A DNA stretch of 6,249 nucleotides, taken from assembly GCA_027295475.1 (NCBI GenBank), contig JAPUKV010000029.1:1-6249 (forward strand), read 5' to 3'. Under the pieces are notes generated by a model, which ran no database searches, was not told the DNA's origin, and saw nothing but the letters and a program-made list of their open reading frames with translations. The stretch is from Pseudomonadota bacterium. GTDB lineage: Bacteria; Pseudomonadota; Gammaproteobacteria; Woeseiales; Woeseiaceae. The translations under genes were made by a program, and so were the position numbers. Each line of letters opens with the position of its first letter. Position 1 is the stretch's first letter. This document shows, piece after piece, positions 1-6,013 of this stretch.

Positions 1-1095
1 GCGGAGCGCGATCAGCCACCGTTTGATCGCGTCATGATGGATGGCATTGCGGTTGACTACACATCTCTATCAAACGGTGCCCGGCAATTCATTATTCAGG
101 CGACACAGGTGGCCGGTGATCCCGTGCAGTCTCTGCAAGACAGCGGCCATTGCATAGAGATCATGACCGGCGCCGTCATGCCGAAAAACACCGACTGCGT
201 CATTCCGGTGGAACGCATCGATGTCAAAGGCGGCATAGCCGAAGTCGAAGCGGATTACACAGCTGCGCAAAACCAGTTCATTCATGCACGGGGTTCCGAT
301 CACAGGCATGGTGCCGAAGTTCTTGTTGCAGGCACAGTAATCTCACCGATGGACGTCGCCATCATCGCCTCCTGCGGTCTGGAGACGGTCAGCGTGAGTC
401 AGCGACCTTTGCTAAGCGTTATATCAACCGGCAACGAACTCGTGCCTCCTGGCCAGCCTATCGAAGACCACCAGATCCGTTTGTCCAATGGCCCGGCGCT
501 TATCGCAATGTTGCAGGGTCAGGGATTTGATCGATGTACGCACACTCACCTTGCCGATGAACGTCAATTGTTGGAGCAAAGCCTGGCAGCGCACCTGGTC
601 CAATCGGACGTAATGATTCTCAGCGGCGGTGTATCGATGGGTAAAGCAGATTACGTACCGGAGGTGTTGGCGGACCTCGGAGTCGATCTGGTTTTTCACA
701 AGATCAGTCAGCGCCCGGGCCTGCCCATGTGGTTCGGCATCGGCCCAAAAAATCAGGCCGTATTCGCACTGCCCGGCAACCCGGTGTCGGCGCTGGTCTG
801 CTGCCGGCAATACATTTTGCCCGCATTGTTTCTCGCAAGCGGCCGCCCGCCCCGTGGCGGAGAAACGGCATTGCTCTCGGAAAACGTGACCGTCAAATCC
901 AGCCTGACCTGCTTCCTGCCGGTGCGTCTCGCAGGCAGTAGCGACGGTAAGCTCCTGGCACAGCCTGTACCAACGAATACATCCGGCGACTTCGCTTCTT
1001 TAAGTGGAACGGATGGCTATATAGAGCTGGACAAAGAGACTGACGAATTTCCAAAGGGCGCCCCGGTACCGCTGCATCGTTGGACCACGCCGTAA
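1..1095 (+). CDS. moeA: Molybdopterin molybdenumtransferase MoeA, 5'-truncated by window edge
   Basis: MoeA inserts molybdate into adenylylated molybdopterin, the last step of molybdenum cofactor synthesis in the cytoplasm. The frame is open from base 1, so the real start lies upstream; 364 residues are visible and about 50 are missing compared with the roughly 411-residue E. coli protein. Numbering from the first visible codon: FDRVMMDGIAV at 8-18 holds the Asp matching E. coli D59; MTGA near 55-58 holds the conserved Thr; STGNEL at 142-147; GGVSMGKADYV at 209-219 is the MoaB/Mog-like molybdopterin-binding signature; LPGNPVSA at 257-264; SGDFASL at 328-334 lies in the C-terminal domain. Odd points: the usual PGKP loop after the Lys at 234 reads PGLP, and one conserved Lys of E. 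coli MoeA (K279) is Arg here. The internal ATG at 34 is not the start, since family homology extends in front of it. It converges on rho with a 24-base gap. Family assignment is secure. Confidence 0.95.
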   Translation, partial: AERDQPPFDRVMMDGIAVDYTSLSNGARQFIIQATQVAGDPVQSLQDSGHCIEIMTGAVMPKNTDCVIPVERIDVKGGIAEVEADYTAAQNQFIHARGSDHRHGAEVLVAGTVISPMDVAIIASCGLETVSVSQRPLLSVISTGNELVPPGQPIEDHQIRLSNGPALIAMLQGQGFDRCTHTHLADERQLLEQSLAAHLVQSDVMILSGGVSMGKADYVPEVLADLGVDLVFHKISQRPGLPMWFGIGPKNQAVFALPGNPVSALVCCRQYILPALFLASGRPPRGGETALLSENVTVKSSLTCFLPVRLAGSSDGKLLAQPVPTNTSGDFASLSGTDGYIELDKETDEFPKGAPVPLHRWTTP

Positions 1096-1119
1096 CCACT
1101 TGATATATCTGGAGGGCTG

Positions 1120-2556
1120 TCAGCGTTTCATCGCCTCGAAGAACTGCGCATTCGTCTTGGTGTCCTTTAGTTTGGACAGCAGGAACTCGATCGCCGCGAG
1201 CTCATCCATCGGGTGCAGGACTTTTCTGAGCACCCACATCTTCTGCAGCTCTTCGGGCTCCGTCAGGTACTCTTCCTTGCGTGTGCCGGATCGGTTGATG
1301 TGGATCGCCGGGAAAACGCGTTTTTCGGAGATACGGCGATCCAGGTGGATTTCCGAATTACCGGTGCCTTTGAACTCCTCGTAAATCACTTCGTCCATTT
1401 TGGACCCGGTGTCAACCAGTGCAGTCGCGAGAATCGTCAGGCTGCCGCCTTCTTCGATGTTTCTCGCCGCACCGAAGAAGCGTTTCGGCCGGTGCAGCGC
1501 ATTCGCATCGACTCCGCCAGTCAACACCTTGCCCGATGAGGGCACGACCGTGTTGTAGGCGCGTGCGAGCCGCGTGATCGAATCAAGAAGAATGACGACG
1601 TCTTTCTTATGCTCCGTCAGTCGCTTGGCCTTTTCGATGACCATCTCAGCGACCTGTACGTGGCGGCTTGCCGGCTCGTCAAACGTCGAAGAGACGACCT
1701 CGCCGCGCACCGTGCGCGACATCTCGGTCACTTCTTCGGGCCGCTCGTCGATCAGAAGAACAATCAGTATGACATCCGGTGAATTCGCCACAATGGCGGA
1801 TGCGATATTCTGCAGCAGAATGGTCTTACCCGCTTTCGGCGGCGAGACGATCAGGCCGCGCTGTCCTTTGCCGATCGGTGCAACCATATCGATGATCCGG
1901 GCCGTCAGGTCCTCGGTACTGCCATTGCCCTGCTCGAGTTTCAGGCGCTCGTGCGGAAAAAGCGGCGTCAGGTCCGCGAAGGGCACCTTGTTCCTGGCGT
2001 TCTCCGGTGCGTCGAAATTGATCTGCCCGATCTTGAGGAGCGCAAAGTAACGCTCGCCATCCTTGGGCGGGCGAATCAGGCCCGAGACTGTGTCGCCAGT
2101 CCGAAGATGGAAGCGTCGAATCTGGCTGGGGCTGACATAAATGTCGTCCGGCCCGGCCAGATAGGAACTGTCGGCGGAACGCAGGAAGCCGAAGCCGTCC
2201 TGCAGAATCTCCAACACGCCATCACCGTAAATGTCCTCTCCAAGCTTGGCGTGCGCCTTGAGGATGGCAAAGATGATGTCCTGTTTGCGCGACCGCGCAA
2301 GGTCATCCAGGCCGAGCGACTCACCAAGCTCCACCAGCTCGGCAGGGGGCTGGTTCTTGAGCTCCGTCAGGTTCATGACGTTTTTGCTTTGCTCAAGCTG
2401 CTCGAGCGGAATTACCTCGAGATTCCCGTCGTCATCGGGATATTCATCGTAGTTAGGTCTTCGCCGCCGGCGACGGTTCGCTTGTCCGCCCGGATTCTTT
2501 GATTTCGCCGACTGCTTTGGCCGGCTTCTTGTTGAATTGCCCAAGTATCCTCTCAC
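1120..2556 (-). CDS. rho: Transcription termination factor Rho with N-terminal extension
   Basis: Rho is the hexameric RNA-dependent ATPase that ends transcription and limits antisense RNA. From the GTG at 2556 it is 478 residues, against 419 in E. coli. Residues 61-108 are the Rho N-terminal helical domain ([19 protein letters not shown]). Next come the cold-shock-like RNA-binding domain with GFGFLR at 121-126, the RecA-type motor with P-loop SPPKAGKT at 238-245, Walker B VVILLD ending at D325, the Q-loop around [17 protein letters not shown] at 345-361, and R-loop KGTGN at 396-400. Residues 1-60 are extra: a basic, disorder-like stretch with six arginines (28-33), then an acidic patch ([10 protein letters not shown]). 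The GTG overlaps the trxA stop as GTGA, which suggests translational coupling; only a weak GGA lies 9 bases upstream of it. ATG at 2376 matches the E. coli start but has no clear ribosome binding site. Function is certain; the start is probable. Confidence 0.96.
   Translation of the reverse strand: MRGYLGNSTRSRPKQSAKSKNPGGQANRRRRRRPNYDEYPDDDGNLEVIPLEQLEQSKNVMNLTELKNQPPAELVELGESLGLDDLARSRKQDIIFAILKAHAKLGEDIYGDGVLEILQDGFGFLRSADSSYLAGPDDIYVSPSQIRRFHLRTGDTVSGLIRPPKDGERYFALLKIGQINFDAPENARNKVPFADLTPLFPHERLKLEQGNGSTEDLTARIIDMVAPIGKGQRGLIVSPPKAGKTILLQNIASAIVANSPDVILIVLLIDERPEEVTEMSRTVRGEVVSSTFDEPASRHVQVAEMVIEKAKRLTEHKKDVVILLDSITRLARAYNTVVPSSGKVLTGGVDANALHRPKRFFGAARNIEEGGSLTILATALVDTGSKMDEVIYEEFKGTGNSEIHLDRRISEKRVFPAIHINRSGTRKEEYLTEPEELQKMWVLRKVLHPMDELAAIEFLLSKLKDTKTNAQFFEAMKR
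2553..2556 (-). other. GTGA stop/start overlap joining trxA and rho
   Basis: On the minus strand the bases read CTGTGA: the last Leu codon of trxA, then TGA, with GTG embedded one base earlier in the rho frame. Overlaps of this type normally allow a terminating ribosome to restart on the next frame. Seeing it here argues that the extended form of Rho is translated at least in part from this GTG. Confidence 0.7.
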
Positions 2557-2879
2557 AGATTAGTGTCCAAAAAATCAGTCAGGTCTTTTTTCGGCATCGC
2601 ACCCAGCTTTTGCGCCTGCACTGCGCCATCCTTGAACAACATCAGTGTAGGAATACTGCGAATCTGGTACTTCGCCGGCGTATTCGGGTTTTCGTCGATG
2701 TTCAATTTGGCGACCGTAAGCCTGTCGGCGTACAGCTCGGCTGCCTCGTCAAGAAGCGGTGCAATCATCTTGCACGGGCCGCACCATTCTGCCCAGAAGT
2801 CGAGCAAGACGGCTTTGTCAGATTTGAGAACGTCTGTCTCAAAGTTGTCATCGTTGGTGTGGACGATCTTATCGCTCAC
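2553..2879 (-). CDS. trxA: Thioredoxin 1 (TrxA), GTG start
   Basis: Cytoplasmic thioredoxin reduces disulfides in ribonucleotide reductase, PAPS reductase and other clients, and is itself recharged by thioredoxin reductase. The product is 108 residues, the normal family length. WCGPC at 32-36 is the redox-active dithiol, D27 is the buried acid next to the active site, and IPT at 76-78 contains the cis-proline (P77). The N-terminus [13 protein letters not shown] matches E. coli MSDKIIHLTDDSF, which fixes the GTG at 2879 as the start. A GGAGGG sequence 8 bases upstream supports it. The reading frame stays open for 27 further codons upstream, but that stretch resembles no thioredoxin. Its TGA stop overlaps the rho GTG, so the two genes are probably one operon. 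It is divergent from rhlB, as in E. coli. Confidence 0.97.
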   Translation of the reverse strand: MSDKIVHTNDDNFETDVLKSDKAVLLDFWAEWCGPCKMIAPLLDEAAELYADRLTVAKLNIDENPNTPAKYQIRSIPTLMLFKDGAVQAQKLGAMPKKDLTDFLDTNL

Positions 2880-2887
2880 CGGCGTTA

Positions 2888-2893
2888 CCCTCC
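2888..2893 (-). promoter_or_regulatory. Strong Shine-Dalgarno of trxA (GGAGGG)
   Basis: GGAGGG is followed by an 8-base spacer and the GTG at 2879. This is the strongest ribosome binding site noticed in the window. It decides the trxA start in favour of GTG over the longer frame that begins with ATG at 2960. Confidence 0.85.
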
Positions 2894-2931
2894 AATTGAA
2901 TTGTGGTCGGTTGGTATTGGCCTTGCTCGTC

Positions 2932-2960
2932 AGTAAATCCGGTACTTGCGAACATTGCAA
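2932..2960 (-). promoter_or_regulatory. Candidate sigma70-type promoter for trxA-rho
   Basis: Reading the minus strand, TTGCAA (2960-2955) and TTTACT (2937-2932) are separated by 17 bases, each matching 4 of 6 consensus positions. The predicted start near 2925 would give a leader of about 46 bases containing the GGAGGG site. It is the best candidate in this gap by eye, but both boxes are only moderate matches. Confidence 0.35.
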
Positions 2961-2972
2961 AATGGATGACGC

Positions 2973-2990
2973 TGCCTGCTCAATCAGGCA
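2973..2990. repeat. Perfect inverted repeat TGCCTG-N6-CAGGCA
   Basis: The two 6-base arms are exact complements around the loop CTCAAT. There is no T-run on either side in either direction, so it does not look like an intrinsic terminator. It lies just upstream of the candidate trxA promoter and about 150 bases upstream of rhlB, which would fit an operator for a dimeric regulator. A chance dyad is also possible. Confidence 0.4.
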
Positions 2991-3100
2991 CTATGTCGCA
3001 GCTTTATCGCGGCTTCTCTTGGATTTCGCTGGTGGCGAGTCTGGCAGATGCGACGGCTGTCGCGTCATATAGTGCCAATTTGACCCCTTCGCGAGACAAT

Positions 3101-3129
3101 TTGCAAGCCTTTAACCCACATTTTCTGAT
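3101..3129 (+). promoter_or_regulatory. Candidate promoter for rhlB
   Basis: TTGCAA (3101-3106) and TCTGAT (3124-3129) are spaced by 17 bases, each 4 of 6 to consensus, within the most AT-rich part of the gap. Transcription would begin near 3136, only a few bases before the rhlB ATG at 3139. That would explain the absence of a ribosome binding site. The match is modest. Confidence 0.3.
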
Positions 3130-3138
3130 CAAAATTTC

Positions 3139-4428
3139 ATGGCCGATAACCATCTGACCGAGCTCAGATTCGACGCACTGGGGCTCCATGAGAGCACGCT
3201 GGCCGGTATTCGCGATGCCGGCTTTGAGTACTGCACGCCTATTCAGGCCAGTACGCTACCGATCGCGCTCCAGCAGCATGATGTGGCCGGCCAGGCGCAA
3301 ACCGGCACGGGCAAGACCGCCGCATTCCTGATAGCCGCCTTTCAGCGCCTGTTATCGACACCGGCGGATACCGGGCATAAAAAGCAGCCCAGGATCTTTA
3401 TTCTGGCGCCGACGCGGGAGCTAGCCGTGCAGATCGCCAAGGACGCAGAGCTCCTCGGCAAGCACACAGGATTTACGATCGCGCTCGCCTATGGCGGTAC
3501 CGATTATGAGAAACAGCGCCGTCACATCGAGAATGGTGTGGATGCCCTGATCGGCACGCCCGGCAGAATCATCGACTATTTCAAGCAGGGCGTATTCAAG
3601 CTCAACGAGGTCCAGGTCGTCGTGCTGGATGAAGCGGATCGCATGTTCGACCTCGGATTCATCAAAGACATTCGCTACCTTCTTCGCCGCCTCCCGCCGC
3701 CGGAGAAGCGGCTCAACATGCTTTTTTCGGCAACGCTTTCGCATCGCGTCATGGAGCTTGCTTACGAACATATGAACGAACCGGAACTGATCAGGATCGA
3801 ACCCGACAAAGTAACGGTCGACACCGTCCGCCAGGCGATCTTCTTTCCGTCGAATGCGGAAAAAATGCCCTTACTCGTCGGCCTGATCCGCGAGATGGGC
3901 GCCAGCCGCATCATGGTGTTCGTGAATACGAAAAGAGAAGCCGAACGTGTACAGGACTATTTGCAGGCAAACGACATTGATGCCAGCGCGATCTCGGGGG
4001 ACGTGCCGCAGAAAAAACGCCTCAGCATGCTGATGCGTTTTCAAAGCGGCGAATTGCAGGTATTGATCGGTACCGATGTTGCATCTCGCGGCCTGCACAT
4101 CCCGGATGTGAAATGCGTCATCAACTACGACCTGCCCCAGGACCGTGAGGATTACGTTCACCGCATCGGCCGCACCGCACGCGCTGGCGCATCGGGTGAC
4201 GCAATCAGCTTCGGCTGCGAGACCTACGCGATATCCCTGCCGGACATCGAGGAATTCATCGGCCATAGCATCCCGGTCGCAAAACATGACCCTGCCCTGC
4301 TCCCCGAATTAAAGAAACCGGCGAAGCGGCCACGCAAAAGCCGATCCACCGGACAACGCCAGCGATCCGGAAAAAAGAGACCACCCGGCAAAGGGCGTTC
4401 GTACGGACGTGAAAAGAAACCCCTGTGA
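3139..4428 (+). CDS. rhlB: ATP-dependent RNA helicase RhlB (DEAD-box)
   Basis: RhlB unwinds structured RNA and, in E. coli, feeds it to RNase E/PNPase in the RNA degradosome. The 429-residue product is close to the E. coli length (421). Motifs in order: Q motif with CTPIQ at 32-36, motif I AQTGTGKT at 53-60, Ia PTRELA at 91-96, GTPGRI at 139-144, DEAD at 164-167, SAT at 197-199, TDVASRGLH at 312-320, and HRIGRTARAG at 341-350. The tail from about 391 on is rich in Lys/Arg, typical of RNA-binding tails. RhlB rather than another DEAD-box paralogue is supported by the N-terminal HLTE, the GHSIPV segment at 375-380, and the position divergent from trxA-rho. The ATG at 3139 lines up with the E. 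coli start but has no Shine-Dalgarno sequence. It is convergent with yrfG across 39 bases. Confidence 0.95.
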   Translation: MADNHLTELRFDALGLHESTLAGIRDAGFEYCTPIQASTLPIALQQHDVAGQAQTGTGKTAAFLIAAFQRLLSTPADTGHKKQPRIFILAPTRELAVQIAKDAELLGKHTGFTIALAYGGTDYEKQRRHIENGVDALIGTPGRIIDYFKQGVFKLNEVQVVVLDEADRMFDLGFIKDIRYLLRRLPPPEKRLNMLFSATLSHRVMELAYEHMNEPELIRIEPDKVTVDTVRQAIFFPSNAEKMPLLVGLIREMGASRIMVFVNTKREAERVQDYLQANDIDASAISGDVPQKKRLSMLMRFQSGELQVLIGTDVASRGLHIPDVKCVINYDLPQDREDYVHRIGRTARAGASGDAISFGCETYAISLPDIEEFIGHSIPVAKHDPALLPELKKPAKRPRKSRSTGQRQRSGKKRPPGKGRSYGREKKPL

Positions 4429-4467
4429 GAGGGCCTTCAGAGCCCATCGCAGTTCGAAGCGTCCTTT

Positions 4468-5133
4468 CTAAGCCAAAAGATCGACAACACCTTCAACGCC
4501 TGCAAACTCGCTGTTATCTTTGAGCGGCGCAGTTGTATCGGGGCGCGTTACGGTTAGCAACATCTGCACCCCAAACCTGTGTGCGCTGCGCAAAACCGAG
4601 ACAGTGTCATCGATAAAGAGGGTGTGCTCAGGGTCAAAAGACTCGGCGTCCTGCAACGCCTGCCAGAACGATTGATCCTCTTTCGCGTACCCGACGTCGT
4701 GCGAGGTGTAGACGTGATCGAAGAAATCGGCAATCCCGGTCACCTCAGTCTTGACGGCCAGCGTGTCTCGATGGGAGTTAGTGACAAGTAGCAGGCGAAT
4801 ATCGCGCTTGGACACCGTTTCGAGGAATCTCCGCGCCCCGGGCAGGTAGCCAATACGTTCATCGACATTGCGATGAATCGCGAGAATATCGAGGCCGAGT
4901 TTCTCGCTCCAGTGATCCAGGCAATACCAGTCGAGCTGTCCCTCCATGCTCCGATACGTTGAAAAGAGGAATTCCCGGGCATCGTCCTTGCTGATGCCCG
5001 CATGCTGCGCGTACTCCTCGGGCACAAGCTCTTTCCAGACATAATTATCGAACGCCAGGTCCAAAACCGTGCCGTCCATGTCGAGCATCAGCGTATGGCA
5101 GTTCTGCAGCGCGGTTTTGGGATTAAAATTCAT
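4468..5133 (-). CDS. yrfG: YrfG-type HAD hydrolase (purine nucleotide 5'-phosphatase)
   Basis: This is a cytoplasmic HAD-superfamily phosphatase of 221 residues. E. coli YrfG was shown to dephosphorylate GMP and IMP, so the same role is inferred here. Motif I DMDGTVLD at 18-25 supplies the nucleophile D18 and general acid D20; motif II is TNS at 118-120; motif III is K151 in GYAKED; motif IV is IDD at 174-176. The segments LDLAFDNYVWKELVPEE and LDWYCLDHWSEKLGLDI in the cap region are distinctive of the YrfG subfamily. The ATG at 5133 leaves 17 residues before the nucleophile, as in E. coli, so the start is sound although no Shine-Dalgarno is present. A TATAAA box ends 7 bases before the ATG, which suggests leaderless mRNA. 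It is divergent from cysQ. Confidence 0.9.
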   Translation of the reverse strand: MNFNPKTALQNCHTLMLDMDGTVLDLAFDNYVWKELVPEEYAQHAGISKDDAREFLFSTYRSMEGQLDWYCLDHWSEKLGLDILAIHRNVDERIGYLPGARRFLETVSKRDIRLLLVTNSHRDTLAVKTEVTGIADFFDHVYTSHDVGYAKEDQSFWQALQDAESFDPEHTLFIDDTVSVLRSAHRFGVQMLLTVTRPDTTAPLKDNSEFAGVEGVVDLLA

Positions 5134-5177
5134 CTTTTGATTTATACTGCGCGCCCGGCTGACAGACAGAGGTCTCC
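5134..5177. promoter_or_regulatory. Compact bidirectional promoter between yrfG and cysQ
   Basis: The 44-base gap contains TTTATACT at 5141-5148. On the plus strand TATACT (5143-5148) matches the -10 consensus at 5 of 6 positions and points toward cysQ. On the minus strand TATAAA (5146-5141) also matches 5 of 6 and points toward yrfG. The two boxes share the self-complementary TATA. Predicted starts are near 5155 (cysQ) and 5134 (yrfG). No good -35 exists for either; the minus-strand hexamer at 17-base spacing is CTGTCT, 3 of 6. The -10 overlap is read directly; promoter activity is inferred. Confidence 0.55.
5168..5172 (+). promoter_or_regulatory. Shine-Dalgarno of cysQ (AGAGG)
   Basis: AGAGG lies 5 bases before the ATG at 5178 and supports that start. 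The divergent yrfG has no such site, so the two genes sharing this region probably start translation differently. Confidence 0.65.
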
Positions 5178-5981
5178 ATGGAGCTACGGCAATTCATCGA
5201 ACCGGTGGTTGAGCTGGCCATCGAGGCCGGCGACGCGATCCTCGAAGTTTACGCGACCGATTTCGATGTACAAGAAAAGGATGACTCATCGCCCCTGACT
5301 CAGGCGGACATGGCATCGAATCGTCGCATCGAACAGGGGCTCCAGGTACTCACTCCGAACATACCCGTTCTGTCCGAGGAATCCGGCCTGCCAACATTCG
5401 CTGAGCGATCACAATGGGAGAAGTACTGGCTCGTCGATCCGCTGGATGGCACAAAGGAATTCGTTAACCGAAATGGCGAATTCACGGTCAATATTGCCCT
5501 GATCGAAAAAAACCGTCCCGTCTTTGGCGTCGTGCACATACCGGTAAATAACAAGACCTACCTGGGTTGTGCCGGGTATGGCGCTGAGCTTCGCAGTGCC
5601 GGCGCAGATCCGGTAAAAATCAGCGTTGCGGGAAAAAGTGCCGAGCCTGTGCGTGTCGTCGGCAGCCGATCCCACGGGGGATCAAGCCTGGATGGATTTC
5701 TTGAGAACCTGGGTGCATACGAAATGCATCCCATGGGCAGCTCGCTCAAGTTTTGCCTCGTCGCAGAAGGCGCGGCAGACATCTATCCGCGGCTCGGGCC
5801 GACCTCCGAATGGGACACCGCCGCCGCCCAGGCAGTGGTGGAACAAGCGGGTGGCTCCGTTGTCATGCTGGACGGTAAACCATTGTCTTATAACTGCAAA
5901 TCGGACGTTCTGAACCCTCACTTCCTGGTCGTGGGGCCCGCAGATCGGGACTGGCTCGGGATGGTGCCGAAAAGCGCGTAA
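5178..5981 (+). CDS. cysQ: 3'(2'),5'-bisphosphate nucleotidase CysQ
   Basis: CysQ removes the 3' phosphate of 3'-phosphoadenosine 5'-phosphate, giving AMP. This clears the toxic by-product of sulfate assimilation and of phosphopantetheine transfer. It belongs to the Mg-dependent, lithium-sensitive inositol monophosphatase fold. The 267-residue protein is slightly longer than E. coli CysQ (246), with extra residues at both ends. Metal-site motifs are present: SEES at 66-69 with E68, DPLDGT at 87-92 (D87, D90), and WDTAA at 212-216 with D213. Near the N-terminus KDDSSPLTQAD at 34-44 is the family motif before the active-site loop; GEFTVNIALI at 100-109 and GSSLKFCLVAEG at 187-198 are near-identical to E. 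coli. The start is supported by AGAGG upstream. A DUF465 gene follows after 32 bases and may be cotranscribed. Confidence 0.95.
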   Translation: MELRQFIEPVVELAIEAGDAILEVYATDFDVQEKDDSSPLTQADMASNRRIEQGLQVLTPNIPVLSEESGLPTFAERSQWEKYWLVDPLDGTKEFVNRNGEFTVNIALIEKNRPVFGVVHIPVNNKTYLGCAGYGAELRSAGADPVKISVAGKSAEPVRVVGSRSHGGSSLDGFLENLGAYEMHPMGSSLKFCLVAEGAADIYPRLGPTSEWDTAAAQAVVEQAGGSVVMLDGKPLSYNCKSDVLNPHFLVVGPADRDWLGMVPKSA

Positions 5982-6013
5982 CTTTCGCCGCCAACTGAGC
6001 TAGTATTGAGGGT

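Larger units (their letters stand above)
2880..3138. promoter_or_regulatory. Divergent control region between trxA and rhlB
   Basis: This 259-base stretch separates the starts of two divergent genes and contains no convincing gene. It holds the trxA ribosome binding site and candidate promoters for both directions. It also holds a perfect 6-base inverted repeat at 2973-2990, a shorter TTGC-N7-GCAA dyad that overlaps the candidate trxA -35, and an AT-rich patch at about 3110-3138 just before rhlB. Short frames in it (for example an 18-codon minus-strand frame from 3121) lack ribosome binding sites. Confidence 0.7.

Noticed and set aside
1951..2502. 183-codon plus-strand frame opposite rho
   Set aside because: It lies entirely antisense to conserved Rho codons, has no family resemblance, and is explained by the codon bias of the real gene.
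2880..2960. Longer thioredoxin starting at ATG 2960 with 27 extra residues
   Set aside because: The extra residues do not resemble thioredoxin, whereas the GTG at 2879 matches the family N-terminus and has GGAGGG 8 bases upstream.
3067..3121. 18-codon upstream frame (minus strand, ATG at 3121) as a leader peptide for trxA
   Set aside because: There is no ribosome binding site, it lies far upstream of the likely trxA transcription start, and there is no attenuator-like structure next to it.
3004..3189. 61-codon minus-strand frame running from inside rhlB into the divergent gap
   Set aside because: It starts antisense inside a solid rhlB gene, has no recognisable motif, and would end within the trxA upstream region.
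3871..4287. 138-codon minus-strand frame opposite rhlB
   Set aside because: It is the antisense shadow of the RhlB second RecA domain, with no motif or ribosome binding site of its own.
4431..4445. Hairpin GGGC-N7-GCCC between rhlB and yrfG as a terminator
   Set aside because: The stem is only 4 base pairs and no T-run follows in the rhlB direction; in the other direction only a distant pyrimidine-rich stretch follows.
6001..6013. TAGTAT as a -10 box giving a leaderless DUF465 transcript
   Set aside because: It is only 4 of 6 to consensus and has no -35 (GTAACT at 17-base spacing); readthrough from cysQ is simpler.
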